Shown piece after piece: positions 17,430 through 25,797 of a stretch of DNA of 64,000 nt. The position numbers and the translations under genes are program-made. Within the stretch, counting starts at the first letter, position 1. Each line of letters begins with the position of its first letter. The DNA comes from Nonomuraea glycinis (lineage in GTDB: Bacteria > Actinomycetota > Actinomycetes > Streptosporangiales > Streptosporangiaceae). A model generated the notes under the pieces. The model was not told the origin of the DNA. It ran no database searches and saw nothing but the letters and a program-made list of their open reading frames with translations. The stretch covers positions 1-64,000 of the forward strand of contig NZ_BMNK01000013.1 in the NCBI RefSeq assembly GCF_014646515.1, given 5' to 3'.

Positions 17430-17912
17430 ATGCGATCGAAGCTCACCACCCTGGCCCTCGCCACGCTGGCCGCCGGCAGTTGCCTTCTCGCCGCAGCCTC
17501 TCCCGCCTTAGCCTCCTCCTCGAACGCCGAGCACGGCAAACGCAAATGGATCAGCTCCGAGAGCGGCTGGCAGCGGGCGGGCGTCTACGTCGAGCCCGGC
17601 GACCTCGTACGGGTGCAGCACGTCGGTGGCAGCTGGACGGTGGACCACCGCCTGTTCGACTACGTCTCCGCGCGCGGGTACACCTGGCGCGAGGATCGCC
17701 GGATCAACCAGGGGTGCAAGATCCTGGACAGCCGTACGTACGGCACGCTGGTCGGGAAGGTCAACGGGAGCATCTTCAAGGTCGGCAGCGGGATCGTCTT
17801 CCGGGCGGAGGAGGAAGGCTTCCTCGAGCTGCGCATCAACGACGCCGACCGTTGCCTCGGCGACAACGATGGCGCCATTCGCGTGAAGATCTCCATCCTC
17901 GACGAGGACTGA
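17430..17912 (+). CDS. Secreted PA-IL/LecA-like protein
   Basis: A 160-residue secreted protein. The first 30 residues are a signal peptide (MRSKLTTLALATLAAGSCLL, cut probably after ALA-S). The mature part (ESGWQRAGVYVEPGDLVRVQ, SWTVDHRLFDYVSARGY, GTLVGKVNGSIFKVGSG, LELRINDADRCLGDNDGAIR) resembles the calcium-binding galactophilic lectin fold of PA-IL/LecA, with the N-D-x-x-x-x-x-N-D-G loop near the end as the likely ligand site. I start at ATG 17430 behind AAAGG because the signal peptide begins there. Lectin activity is inferred from fold resemblance only. Confidence 0.75.
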   Translation: MRSKLTTLALATLAAGSCLLAAASPALASSSNAEHGKRKWISSESGWQRAGVYVEPGDLVRVQHVGGSWTVDHRLFDYVSARGYTWREDRRINQGCKILDSRTYGTLVGKVNGSIFKVGSGIVFRAEEEGFLELRINDADRCLGDNDGAIRVKISILDED

Positions 17913-18104
17913 CACCTGATTGACCTGCACGCCTGAAGGGTCACGGGGGATGTGACCGACGAGGCGTGAGCACGGATTGAGCCGTTGTTGCCGATGGCCG
18001 ACGGGCGGGGGCCGTCCCTGACGAGGCCATCGGCGTACACACTCTCAGCACGGGATCGCGCAGTAGCCTCACAGGATGCGCGCCAGAACTCCCACCCATC
18101 CGGG

Positions 18105-18581
18105 ATGAGCCCCCACATACGCCGCCTGCGGTCCTTGGCCATTCTCGAGGTGGCCAATATCCCCCTGCAGGCGTTCATCTGGTTCGGCATGATCGAACTT
18201 CCCACGACCTGGCCCAATCTCACCGGCTTCACGCTGTTCGCGATCCTCCTGATCCAGGGCGCGGCCTACTGGTCGGCCAAACTGGACCAGCTGCGCACCC
18301 GACGCCCCCACCCCCGTGGCCTGGCCGCCTTCGCGGTGGCACGCAAGCTGAATCCGCTCCTGCTCACCGCCGGACTGCTGGCGACGGGCGCGGCGGTGCT
18401 CACCGATCCGGGGGGCGGTGTGTGGCCGGGGCTGGGGTTCGCCCTTTTCGCGGTGTTGGAGCACGTCAACTACTTCTACGTCCAGCTCATGCACGACACC
18501 GCCGCCGACCTTCGGCGCCTTCGTACGGTGGGACTGCGTCGCTCCCAGCTCGCGCGAGACTTGGCCCGCATCACCCGATGA
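18105..18581 (+). CDS. Small four-helix membrane protein
   Basis: A 158-residue integral membrane protein with four hydrophobic segments: AILEVANIPLQAFIWFGMI, LTGFTLFAILLIQGAAYW, LLLTAGLLATGAAVLTD and WPGLGFALFAVLEHVNYFYV, and a basic C-terminus (LRRLRTVGLRRSQLARDL). Function is unknown. ATG 18105 with GGGA upstream is chosen because the region before it lacks a membrane or signal character; the frame remains open to 17985. Confidence 0.72.
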   Translation: MSPHIRRLRSLAILEVANIPLQAFIWFGMIELPTTWPNLTGFTLFAILLIQGAAYWSAKLDQLRTRRPHPRGLAAFAVARKLNPLLLTAGLLATGAAVLTDPGGGVWPGLGFALFAVLEHVNYFYVQLMHDTAADLRRLRTVGLRRSQLARDLARITR

Positions 18582-18893
18582 CCCCCTCGGGGTGTCCAGC
18601 CGCGCCCGCGCAGCCGAGGCGGTGGCGAGGACGCGACCGCCGGCGGCCGGCGTTACGAGGAACAGGGTCGGGAAATTTGGCAGGATTCCGCCGGTGATTG
18701 GCTGTTGCGATGCTTTCTGGATGGATTCTCAGCCACATACGCTATGGCCGAAGGCATTCAGTGGAAGTTTCAACGGGGAGCGCGGTGCGGTGGAGCCGAA
18801 AAGTCCACACCGGCTGTCTGAGAATGCGCCATGGTCATGTCGGCCTCCCTTCGCACGGCGCCACTCGTTGAGCGTCAACCAAGTCGGAGAACA
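18582..18893. other. Intergenic stretch before the repeat-protein gene
   Basis: These 312 bases contain no supported gene. Frames crossing it are fragments without family resemblance. The far right end holds the GGAGA ribosome-binding site for ATG 18894. I see no clear promoter box or hairpin. Confidence 0.4.
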
Positions 18894-21467
18894 ATGAGAA
18901 TCTGGAAACGCTGGATAGTGGGCCTCGTCGTCACGGTATTGGCGATCTTACCGGCGACCCCGGTGTTCGGCGCTCAACGGGTGGCTACCACCGGAATCGT
19001 GGCCGCGGAGCCATCCGGCTGGCATTATTGCTCGCCAGGTGAACCCGAAACCCGGCCCAAAATCACCGTTGAGATATTAGCGGCCGCCCGGGGCGTTACC
19101 ACGACCAGCAGTCCGTACGCGTTCATCAACAACAATGCTCACGACGTGACCTTCCCGTACGCGTTGACAAAGTCAGCTACGGAAGCCAGTGATAAAAGCA
19201 TCGGCGCAACGATGAAAGTATCCGGCGAAGTAGTTGAAGCAGCTATCAACGCGGGATATGTCCAGCATGTCGCCTCCACGACATCCGAGTCGGCCGGCGC
19301 CACCCTCGTCGTCAAAGCCGGGACCACCGGATGGGTGCAAGGCTTCGCGCTATTCCTGCAGACGGCCGCGAGAATAAAAATTGAGCGTGTCGATGTGGCG
19401 TACTTTCTTGGGCTGTATTGGTGCAAGAGGGTTGAGCAGACGATTATCGAAGGGGTTCGCATACCCCAGGTCGCGGCCCTGTGCGCCTGGTCATCCCCGC
19501 AGACGAAGTGCAACCTCAGCCAGCTGGCCAACGGCGGCAGCCGAGGTGGGCAGCCCGCATGGGGCGGAGGGAACACACCGCCACCAGGACCGCAGCCCGT
19601 CACTTCGGTGAACGGCCTGGCTGATGGCACGCTGCTGACCACGACCGACACCGGCCGGGTGTACAAAATGGTGGGTGGAGCACCGATCTGGCAAGCCACC
19701 TGCGACGATGGCATCTGCTCCGGCACCTCGCGCCCCACGACGCAGGCCGTGATCAACGCCGGCCCCGCCACGCCACGTAACGCCTCCACGGTCATCGACC
19801 AGCGGGGACGGATCTTCCTCTTCGTCGGCGGCGCTCCGATCTGGCAGGACAGTTGCGCTGCGCCCGTCTCTTGCGGCAGCCCGGTCAAGGTGTCCAATTG
19901 GTCGGTCGACGCCCGGGATCACATGAATGAGGTTCCGGCGGACGGCCATCTCGTCCAAGCCAAGGCCGGTACCGTCGACCTGCCGGTAGCGGTCACGATC
20001 GGCGGCGCCCTCGTCACGTTCGCCAGTCCACAGGAGATCATCGACGCCGGCTACGGCACCGACTGGGCCGGTCGGGTGGTGGCGATCTCGTCTGCCAGCT
20101 ACAACCATCTGGGATTCATCCCCCCTGACGGCACCCTGGTCCAGGGCACCAGTGGCGGCACCTCCACCCCGGTGGCCGCGATCGTGGGCGGGGCACGGAT
20201 CAATTTCGCCTCCCCGCAGGAGGTCATCGACGCCGGCCACGGCACCAACTGGGCTTCCAAGGTGCGCGCGGTCCCCACCCGGCACTTCAACCTCATGCCC
20301 ACCGTCCCCTCTGACGGCACCCTGATCCAGGGGTCCGTGGGGTCGACTCCTGTGGCGGCCATCATCGGCACGGCCAGGGTGAACTTCGCCACCCCGCAAG
20401 AGGTCATCGACGCCGGATTCGGCACCGACTGGGCCTCCAAGGTACGAGCCATTCCTGCGCGGGCTTTCAACGACGTGCCGACACAGATCATTGACGGTAC
20501 CCGGATCAAGAACGGGACCTCGACCTCGCAGGCCGCGGTCGTCGGTGGGGCGAAGGTGCCCTTCACCAGCATGGAAGAGCTCGAAGGCGCCGGCTACGGT
20601 GACCGACCCCTGTGGACCGTCCCCTCCCGCGTCTGGGACGCCCTTCCGGTGAAGATCGCGGACGGGACACGGATCAGGAAGGCCGGTTCGACCTCGCAGG
20701 CGGCCATCGTCGGTGACGCGAAGGTGCCCTTCACCAGTATGGAAGAGCTCGAAGGCGCCGGCTATGGCAATGCGCCGCTGTCCGTGGTGCCCGCTCGCGT
20801 CTGGGACGCGCTGTCCAACGACATCAAGGACGGCACCCGGATCCAAGAGGCCGGCGCGGCCAGCCAGGCCGCGATCGTCGGTGGGGCGAAGGTGCCCTTC
20901 ACCAGCATGGAAGAGCTCGAAGGCGCCGGCTATGCGGACAAGCCGCTGTACCTCCTGCCACCGCGGGTCTGGGACGCGTTGTCGACCCGGATCGCTGATG
21001 GGACGCGGTTGAAGGATGCTGGTTCGGCTTCGCAGGCGGCTGTGGTCGGTGGGGCGAGGGTCGATTTCGTGAGTGAGCAGGAGGTCATCGACGCCGGCTA
21101 CAACGGCAAGCCGATGCAGGTGATCCCCAACCGCGTCTGGAAGGCGTTGCCGACTCGGATCGCTGATGGGACGCGGTTGAAGGATGCTGGTTCGGCTTCG
21201 CAGGCGGCTGTGGTCGGTGGGGCGAGGGTCGATTTCGTGAGTGAGCAGGAGGTCATCGACGCCGGCTACAACGGCAAGGTGATGCAGGTGATCCCCAACC
21301 GCGTCTGGAAGGCGTTGCCGACCCAGATCGCCGACGGCACTTACGTCAAATCCCCGGGTTCGGCATCGGTATGGCTGATCAACGGCGGACGGAAGACGGC
21401 GGCGCAGCAGTCCAGCAACGTGCAGGTGATCCCCACCCGCGTCCTGGACGCCATCCCGTCGAGCTGA
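18894..21467 (+). CDS. Secreted protein with tandem 56-residue repeats
   Basis: An 857-residue exported protein: the signal peptide is residues 1-25 (RWIVGLVVTVLAILPATPVFG). Residues about 30-210 are a unique domain with several cysteines. A Gly/Pro linker (near GGGNTPPPGP) follows, then two GRVYKMVGGAPIWQ-like units, then about nine repeats of roughly 56 residues with the pattern DGT-x-x-x-x-GS-x-SQAA-x-VGGA-x-V-x-F, EEVIDAGY and V-x-P-x-RVW-x-ALP. Homologous secreted repeat proteins are probably cell-surface adhesins or wall-binding scaffolds, but I know no tested function. ATG 18894 has GGAGA at good spacing; the frame is open to 18831. Late repeats are nearly identical in DNA, implying recent duplication. 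Confidence 0.8.
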   Translation: MRIWKRWIVGLVVTVLAILPATPVFGAQRVATTGIVAAEPSGWHYCSPGEPETRPKITVEILAAARGVTTTSSPYAFINNNAHDVTFPYALTKSATEASDKSIGATMKVSGEVVEAAINAGYVQHVASTTSESAGATLVVKAGTTGWVQGFALFLQTAARIKIERVDVAYFLGLYWCKRVEQTIIEGVRIPQVAALCAWSSPQTKCNLSQLANGGSRGGQPAWGGGNTPPPGPQPVTSVNGLADGTLLTTTDTGRVYKMVGGAPIWQATCDDGICSGTSRPTTQAVINAGPATPRNASTVIDQRGRIFLFVGGAPIWQDSCAAPVSCGSPVKVSNWSVDARDHMNEVPADGHLVQAKAGTVDLPVAVTIGGALVTFASPQEIIDAGYGTDWAGRVVAISSASYNHLGFIPPDGTLVQGTSGGTSTPVAAIVGGARINFASPQEVIDAGHGTNWASKVRAVPTRHFNLMPTVPSDGTLIQGSVGSTPVAAIIGTARVNFATPQEVIDAGFGTDWASKVRAIPARAFNDVPTQIIDGTRIKNGTSTSQAAVVGGAKVPFTSMEELEGAGYGDRPLWTVPSRVWDALPVKIADGTRIRKAGSTSQAAIVGDAKVPFTSMEELEGAGYGNAPLSVVPARVWDALSNDIKDGTRIQEAGAASQAAIVGGAKVPFTSMEELEGAGYADKPLYLLPPRVWDALSTRIADGTRLKDAGSASQAAVVGGARVDFVSEQEVIDAGYNGKPMQVIPNRVWKALPTRIADGTRLKDAGSASQAAVVGGARVDFVSEQEVIDAGYNGKVMQVIPNRVWKALPTQIADGTYVKSPGSASVWLINGGRKTAAQQSSNVQVIPTRVLDAIPSS
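20991..21326 (+). repeat. Two near-identical 168-bp tandem repeats
   Basis: The units 20991-21158 and 21159-21326 match almost base for base over 168 bp, differing mainly in the codon after GGCAAG (CCG against GTG) and a few third positions near the end. Just upstream, three copies of a stretch beginning AAGGTGCCCTTCACCAG recur at the same 168-base spacing (near 20545, 20713, 20881). The period equals 56 codons, so copy number can change without frameshift. Confidence 0.85.
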
Positions 21468-21474
21468 CGATCTC

Positions 21475-21517
21475 GGTGGAGATCTGCGCCGCGGATTGAG
21501 CGACGCGGATCTCCACC
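21475..21517 (+). terminator. Hairpin after repeat-protein gene
   Basis: GGTGGAGATC (21475-21484) pairs with GATCTCCACC (21508-21517), a 10-bp stem. It starts 8 bases after the stop of the repeat-protein gene and has no T-run, as usual in this phylum. It separates that gene from the DUF5722 gene, or attenuates read-through. Confidence 0.5.
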
Positions 21518-21540
21518 CTTTTCATGAGAGAGGACCCCTT

Positions 21541-23109
21541 ATGCGGGCCTATCGGTGGTGGCTGTGCATCAGCGCCCTTCTCCTGACCGCACTGGTGCCC
21601 AACGCCGCACAGGCGAGCGGCATCACACTCCCGTACCCGGTACGAGACGCGTACCGGATCAAATCCATCCAGGCCGATTCCTGGCCCGACAAGACGGAAA
21701 TAGCCGGGAACAACACCGGCGGCGTGGCGATCAACCTGGTGTGGGCCCAATGGGAACCGAAGATCAAGCAGGCGCCCTGCGCCACGAGCGAGCAGGAGTA
21801 CGACGGCCGCTGCTTCGCTGTACCGGCTGACGTGGACGCCGAGGTCCGCGACTGGAGCGAGCGCGGGCTCGTGGTCACCGGCATCGTGTACGGCACGCCG
21901 GCCTGGGCGCGTGCCGGCAAGGCGTGCTCGCCCGCCGCGCCCGGTTTCGAGATCTTCTGCACCCCTGCCGACCCGGCTGACTACGGCCGCTTCGCCGGCA
22001 TGCTCGCCGAACGATACGACGGGCTGCACGACCACGGCCGGGTGGCCGACTTCGTCATCGGCAACGAGGTCAACAGCAATGCCTGGTTCGACATCGGCTG
22101 CGGTCAGGGCGTCGCATGCGACAGGGAGAAGTGGCTGGCGGAGATCTCGGCGAGCTACAACGCCGCCTATGACCGGATCGTCGCCGCACAACCCAACGCG
22201 CACGCGCTGATCTCGCTGGACCACCAGTTCGGCCCGGAGTTGGAGCGACCCACTGCGACGGACGCCACCCTCGCCGGGCAGACGGTCCTGCGCGGGCTGG
22301 CTGCGCGGGCCGGCGCCAGACAGTGGCGGGTGGCCTTCCACCCGTATGCGCGTGACCTGCGTAGCGACGCCTTCTCCACCGACGATTACCCCTACGTCAC
22401 CTACGGCAACCTGGGCATGCTGGTGGGTTGGCTGCGCGCCACCTTCCCCGGCCGCACTTCCGCGTGGTCACAGGTGCAGCTCACCGAAAGCGGCGTCAAC
22501 TCCCTGAGCCCGTCCTCGCCGCAGCGTCAGGCCGCCGCGGTCTGCGACTCCTTCCGTAACGTTCTCGCCACCCCCGGCATCGTCAACTACGTCTACCATC
22601 GCATGAGCGATCACCCTGATGAGGTCGCCGGCGGACTCGCCCTCGGCCTGCGCAACCCCGACGGCACCGCCAAGCCTGCCTGGGCCACCTGGGCGCTGGC
22701 CAACCGTAACGACCTGACCCCGCCCCGGCTCTCCTGCGGTTTCGAAAGCCTGCCGTACACCAAGCTCACCCGCGGCTACCATCCCACCCGCGGTCACTGG
22801 GCCTCCTCTCGCCTCCTGCCGCCCGGGTTCACCGCCGAACGCAGTTGGCGGCTGCGCCGTGACCAGGTCGCCGGCACCGTCCCGTTGTACGAATGCCAGG
22901 TCGGCGGCCACAATCTGCTCACCCACGACCCCGGCTGCGAGGGTCTGCGCCCGCTCGGTCCGGTCGGCCACATCCATACCGAGCAGGTCCCCGGATCCAT
23001 CGCCCTCTACCGATGCTACCTACCAGGCAACGGCGATCACTTCATCTCTGCCGACTCCGGATGCGAAGGCCAGCGGACGGAGCTACGTCTGGGATTCGCC
23101 CTTCAGTGA
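21541..23109 (+). CDS. Secreted DUF5722 (TIM-barrel, glycosidase-like) protein
   Basis: A 522-residue exported protein. The signal peptide covers residues 1-26 (LCISALLLTALVPNAAQASG). The central DUF5722 domain looks like a glycoside hydrolase barrel: NLVWAQWEPKI, VVTGIVYGTPAWA, DFVIGNEVNSNAWF with a putative acid/base Glu in GNEVN, and SQVQLTESGVNS with a second putative Glu. The last 100 residues have two lectin-like modules (GTVPLYECQVGGHNLLTHD and GSIALYRCYLPGNGDHFISA) resembling DUF5648-type repeats. It probably acts on extracellular or wall glycans; the substrate is unknown. ATG 21541 follows GAGAGAGGA; the longer frame from 21496 lacks a signal-like start. Confidence 0.82.
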   Translation: MRAYRWWLCISALLLTALVPNAAQASGITLPYPVRDAYRIKSIQADSWPDKTEIAGNNTGGVAINLVWAQWEPKIKQAPCATSEQEYDGRCFAVPADVDAEVRDWSERGLVVTGIVYGTPAWARAGKACSPAAPGFEIFCTPADPADYGRFAGMLAERYDGLHDHGRVADFVIGNEVNSNAWFDIGCGQGVACDREKWLAEISASYNAAYDRIVAAQPNAHALISLDHQFGPELERPTATDATLAGQTVLRGLAARAGARQWRVAFHPYARDLRSDAFSTDDYPYVTYGNLGMLVGWLRATFPGRTSAWSQVQLTESGVNSLSPSSPQRQAAAVCDSFRNVLATPGIVNYVYHRMSDHPDEVAGGLALGLRNPDGTAKPAWATWALANRNDLTPPRLSCGFESLPYTKLTRGYHPTRGHWASSRLLPPGFTAERSWRLRRDQVAGTVPLYECQVGGHNLLTHDPGCEGLRPLGPVGHIHTEQVPGSIALYRCYLPGNGDHFISADSGCEGQRTELRLGFALQ

Positions 23110-23221
23110 TGATCGGCCACCACGGGTGAAGCGCGCCGGGCGTCCGAGACCCGGCGCGCGTTACCCAGCCACACCTGCTGCCCTTCGGCCGTGAGGGTCA
23201 TCCCGGACCGGCCCCGCCGTC

Positions 23222-23941
23222 CTAAGTTTCCTCGGGCTGGGTGTAGAGGATCGCGCGGGCCCGCTCCGCGGCGCGGGCGAACTCCTCGGCGACGAAGTCC
23301 AGGTAGCGGGCGATCTTCTCCAGGCGGATCGCGGCCGGGGAGCCGCGGCCGAGCACGCCGACGCCCTGCCGGGCGACCTCGACGAGCTTGACGAGGGCCT
23401 GGGCGCTGGCGACCGTCGACTGGTGCCAGAGATCGTCGTCGACGACGTAGCGCTCGCGCCGGCGCTCGTCGCGTTCGCGGCGGACGAGGTCCTGGCTCTC
23501 CAGGAAGGCGATCGCCTTGGAGATGGACGCCGGGCTGACCTGCAGCCGCTGGACGAGCTCGGAAGCGGTGAGACTGCCGGCGTCGGTGGTGTAGAGGCAG
23601 CTCAGCACCCGCGCCATCATCTTGGGCAGGCCCGAGGCCATCATGACGGTGGTGAACATCTCTTCGTACTCGCGCACGGCCTCGGCGTCGCGTCCGTGCG
23701 GCTGGAGAGCCGACTGCGGCCCCCGGGACGAGCTGGGAGCGCGCCGGCGGGCGCGTCGTTCCGTGGCGCGGTGGGCCAGGTCGGAGCGGTAACCGGTGGG
23801 GCCGCCGTTGCGCATCACCTCCCGCGTGACCGTCGAGGTCGGCCGGTCGAGGCGTCTGGCTATCTCCGCGTAGGCGAGCCCGTCTCCCACCCCCAAGGCG
23901 ATCTGCTGGCGTTCCTGCTGGGTGAGCCTGCCCCCTGGCAT
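23222..23941 (-). CDS. GbsR/MarR-type regulator with HTH_38 N-terminus
   Basis: A 239-residue regulator with two DNA-binding modules. Residues 1-65 resemble the IS30-type helix-turn-helix (LTQQERQQIALGVGDGLAYA, EIARRLDRPTSTVTREV). After a basic linker, residues about 90-200 form a winged-helix MarR/GbsR domain (ARVLSCLYTTDAGSLTASEL, VQRLQVSPASISKAIAFLE). It is divergent from the DUF4097-ABC operon, which it most likely controls. ATG 23941 is preceded by AAAGGAGGACGCG, a strong ribosome site; the frame extends to 23977 without one. Confidence 0.85.
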   Translation of the reverse strand: MPGGRLTQQERQQIALGVGDGLAYAEIARRLDRPTSTVTREVMRNGGPTGYRSDLAHRATERRARRRAPSSSRGPQSALQPHGRDAEAVREYEEMFTTVMMASGLPKMMARVLSCLYTTDAGSLTASELVQRLQVSPASISKAIAFLESQDLVRRERDERRRERYVVDDDLWHQSTVASAQALVKLVEVARQGVGVLGRGSPAAIRLEKIARYLDFVAEEFARAAERARAILYTQPEET

Positions 23942-24037
23942 CGCGTCCTCCTTTGCGCTCCGTGATGCCCCGAGCATAGCGTTCGCTCACATTCATTGCA
24001 ACAAGCGCGGCTCTTGATGTTGCGTTAATCGATAGAT

Positions 24038-24047
24038 TGTTGCAACA
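24038..24047. promoter_or_regulatory. Candidate operator TGTTGCAACA
   Basis: A perfect 10-bp palindrome between the divergent regulator (23941) and the DUF4097 gene (24167). Related half sites surround it: CATTGCAACAAG at about 23994-24005 and GATGTTGCGTTAA at about 24017-24029. The cluster of TTGCAAC-type words suggests binding of the neighbouring MarR/GbsR regulator. Confidence 0.5.
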
Positions 24048-24166
24048 GTTTCAGGCAATCTAGCTGCGAAAATGCACTTCAAGCGCAATGAAGCAGTTGA
24101 AGAAACTGCGAAGGCAACGTAGCGTTTCCAGTGTTCGAAACAACGACGCAACACTGGGAGAACATG

Positions 24167-24829
24167 ATGCAGACCTTCGCCACCCCCGCCCCGATCACCG
24201 CCGTCCTCGACGTCCCCGCCGGGCGGGTGCGGTTCATCGCCGCCGACCGGACCGACACCGCGGTCGAGATCCGCCCCGCCGACGCCTCGAAGGGCCGCGA
24301 CGTGAAGGCCGCGGAGCAGACCAAGGTCGAGTACGGCGACGGCGTCCTGCGGATCGAGGTGCCGGTGAAGAACCAGCTCTTCGGCCCCTCCGGATCCATC
24401 GAGGTGACGATCCAGCTGCCCGCCGGTTCCCGGGTCGAGGCCAAGGCCGCCGCCACCGCGTTCCGGGCCGTCGGACGGCTGGGCGAGGTGACCTTCGAGG
24501 GCGCGTACGACCAGATCAAGGTCGACGAGGCCGCGAGCGCCCGCATCACCGCCGTCGCCGGCGACGTGTGGATCGGCCACCTCACCGGCCCTGCCGAGAT
24601 CAGCACCACCAAGGGCGACATTCGCGTCGCCGAGGCCGTAGGCGGCCAGCTCACCCTGCGCACCGAGGTGGGCGACATCGAGGTCTCCGTGGCGCCGGGC
24701 GTCTCGGCCTCGCTGGACGCCGGCACCAGCTACGGCCGCATCCACAACGCGCTCAGGAACGACGGCACCACCGAGCTCGCCATCCGCGCGACCACCTCCT
24801 ACGGCGACATCAACGCCCGCAGCCTCTGA
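24167..24829 (+). CDS. DUF4097 family beta-strand repeat protein
   Basis: A 220-residue protein made of repeated short beta strands, as in DUF4097 (LDVPAGRVRFIAADRTDTAV, SIEVTIQLPAGSRVEAKAAA, AEISTTKGDIRVAEAVGGQL, VGDIEVSVAPGVSASLDAGT, TSYGDINARSL). No signal peptide is visible. In actinobacteria such proteins often precede DrrAB-type exporters, as here. Two ATGs lie in tandem (24164 and 24167); GGGAG spacing favours the second. The stop overlaps a possible ATG of the ABC gene (TGATG), so the three genes form an operon. Confidence 0.85.
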   Translation: MQTFATPAPITAVLDVPAGRVRFIAADRTDTAVEIRPADASKGRDVKAAEQTKVEYGDGVLRIEVPVKNQLFGPSGSIEVTIQLPAGSRVEAKAAATAFRAVGRLGEVTFEGAYDQIKVDEAASARITAVAGDVWIGHLTGPAEISTTKGDIRVAEAVGGQLTLRTEVGDIEVSVAPGVSASLDAGTSYGRIHNALRNDGTTELAIRATTSYGDINARSL

Positions 24830-24855
24830 TGAGCACCGACATGAGGAGCACCGAC

Positions 24856-25797
24856 ATGACGAACCTGGCCATCGCGGCGAACGGGCTGCGCAAGTCCTAC
24901 GGCGACAAGGTCGTGCTCGACGGCATCGACCTGACCGTCCCCGTGGGCACGATCTTCTCCCTGCTCGGCCCGAACGGCGCCGGCAAGACCACCGCCGTCC
25001 AGATCTTGTCCACCCTGATCCCGGCCGACGGCGGCGAGGTGCAGGTCGCCGGATTCGACCTGGCCCGCAAGCCGGACGACGTGCGCGGCGCGATCGGCGT
25101 CACCGGGCAGTACTCGGCCGTTGACAAGCTGCTCACCGGCGAGGAGAACCTGCTCCTCATGGCCGACCTGAAGCACCTGTCCCGCGGGGACGGCAAGCGC
25201 AGGGCCGCCGAACTGCTCGACCGGTTCGACCTGGTCGACGCGGCGCGCAAACCGGCCGCCACCTACTCGGGCGGCATGCAGCGCCGCCTCGACCTGGCGA
25301 TGACACTGGTCGGCGACCCTCGCCTGATCTTCCTGGACGAGCCCACCACCGGCCTCGACCCGCGCAGCCGCCGCTCCATGTGGCAGATCGTGCGCGAACT
25401 CGTCGCGAGCGGCGTCACCATCTTCCTCACCACCCAGTATCTGGAGGAGGCCGACGAGCTCGCCGACCGTATCGCCCTCCTCGACCACGGACGGCTGATC
25501 GCCGAGGGCACCGCCGAAGAGCTCAAGCGGCGTATCCCCGGCGGCCACATCGAGCTCACCTTCGCCGACGCGCACCTGCTCGACGCCGCTCACCACCTCC
25601 TCGGGGCAGGGATCACCGACCCCGAGGCGCTCACCCTGCAGGTGCCCAGCGACGGCGGTGTCCCCGCGATCCGCGAACTGCTCAACCTCCTGGACGAACG
25701 CTCGATCGACATCGCCGAGATGAACGTGCACACCCCCGACCTCGACGACGTCTTCCTCACCCTCACCGGCCAGCAGAAAGTGGAGGCCACCCGATGA
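24856..25797 (+). CDS. DrrA-type ABC transporter ATP-binding protein
   Basis: A 313-residue ATPase of a drug/antibiotic-type exporter (DrrA subfamily). Motifs are Walker A LLGPNGAGKTTAVQIL, Q-loop VTGQYSAVDKLLTGEENL, signature YSGGMQRRLDLAMTL, Walker B LIFLDEPTTGLDPRSRR and switch TQYLEEADELADRIALLD. The C-terminal 80 residues form the DrrA-type extension ending DLDDVFLTLTG. In-frame ATGs occur at 24829, 24841 and 24856; the last follows GAGGAG at good spacing and is preferred. It overlaps the permease gene by 4 bases. Confidence 0.93.
   Translation: MTNLAIAANGLRKSYGDKVVLDGIDLTVPVGTIFSLLGPNGAGKTTAVQILSTLIPADGGEVQVAGFDLARKPDDVRGAIGVTGQYSAVDKLLTGEENLLLMADLKHLSRGDGKRRAAELLDRFDLVDAARKPAATYSGGMQRRLDLAMTLVGDPRLIFLDEPTTGLDPRSRRSMWQIVRELVASGVTIFLTTQYLEEADELADRIALLDHGRLIAEGTAEELKRRIPGGHIELTFADAHLLDAAHHLLGAGITDPEALTLQVPSDGGVPAIRELLNLLDERSIDIAEMNVHTPDLDDVFLTLTGQQKVEATR

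Noticed and set aside
24088..25797. Apparent 569-residue fusion into the ABC ATPase
   Set aside because: Its first half is the wrong frame of the DUF4097 gene; the real ATPase starts at 24856.
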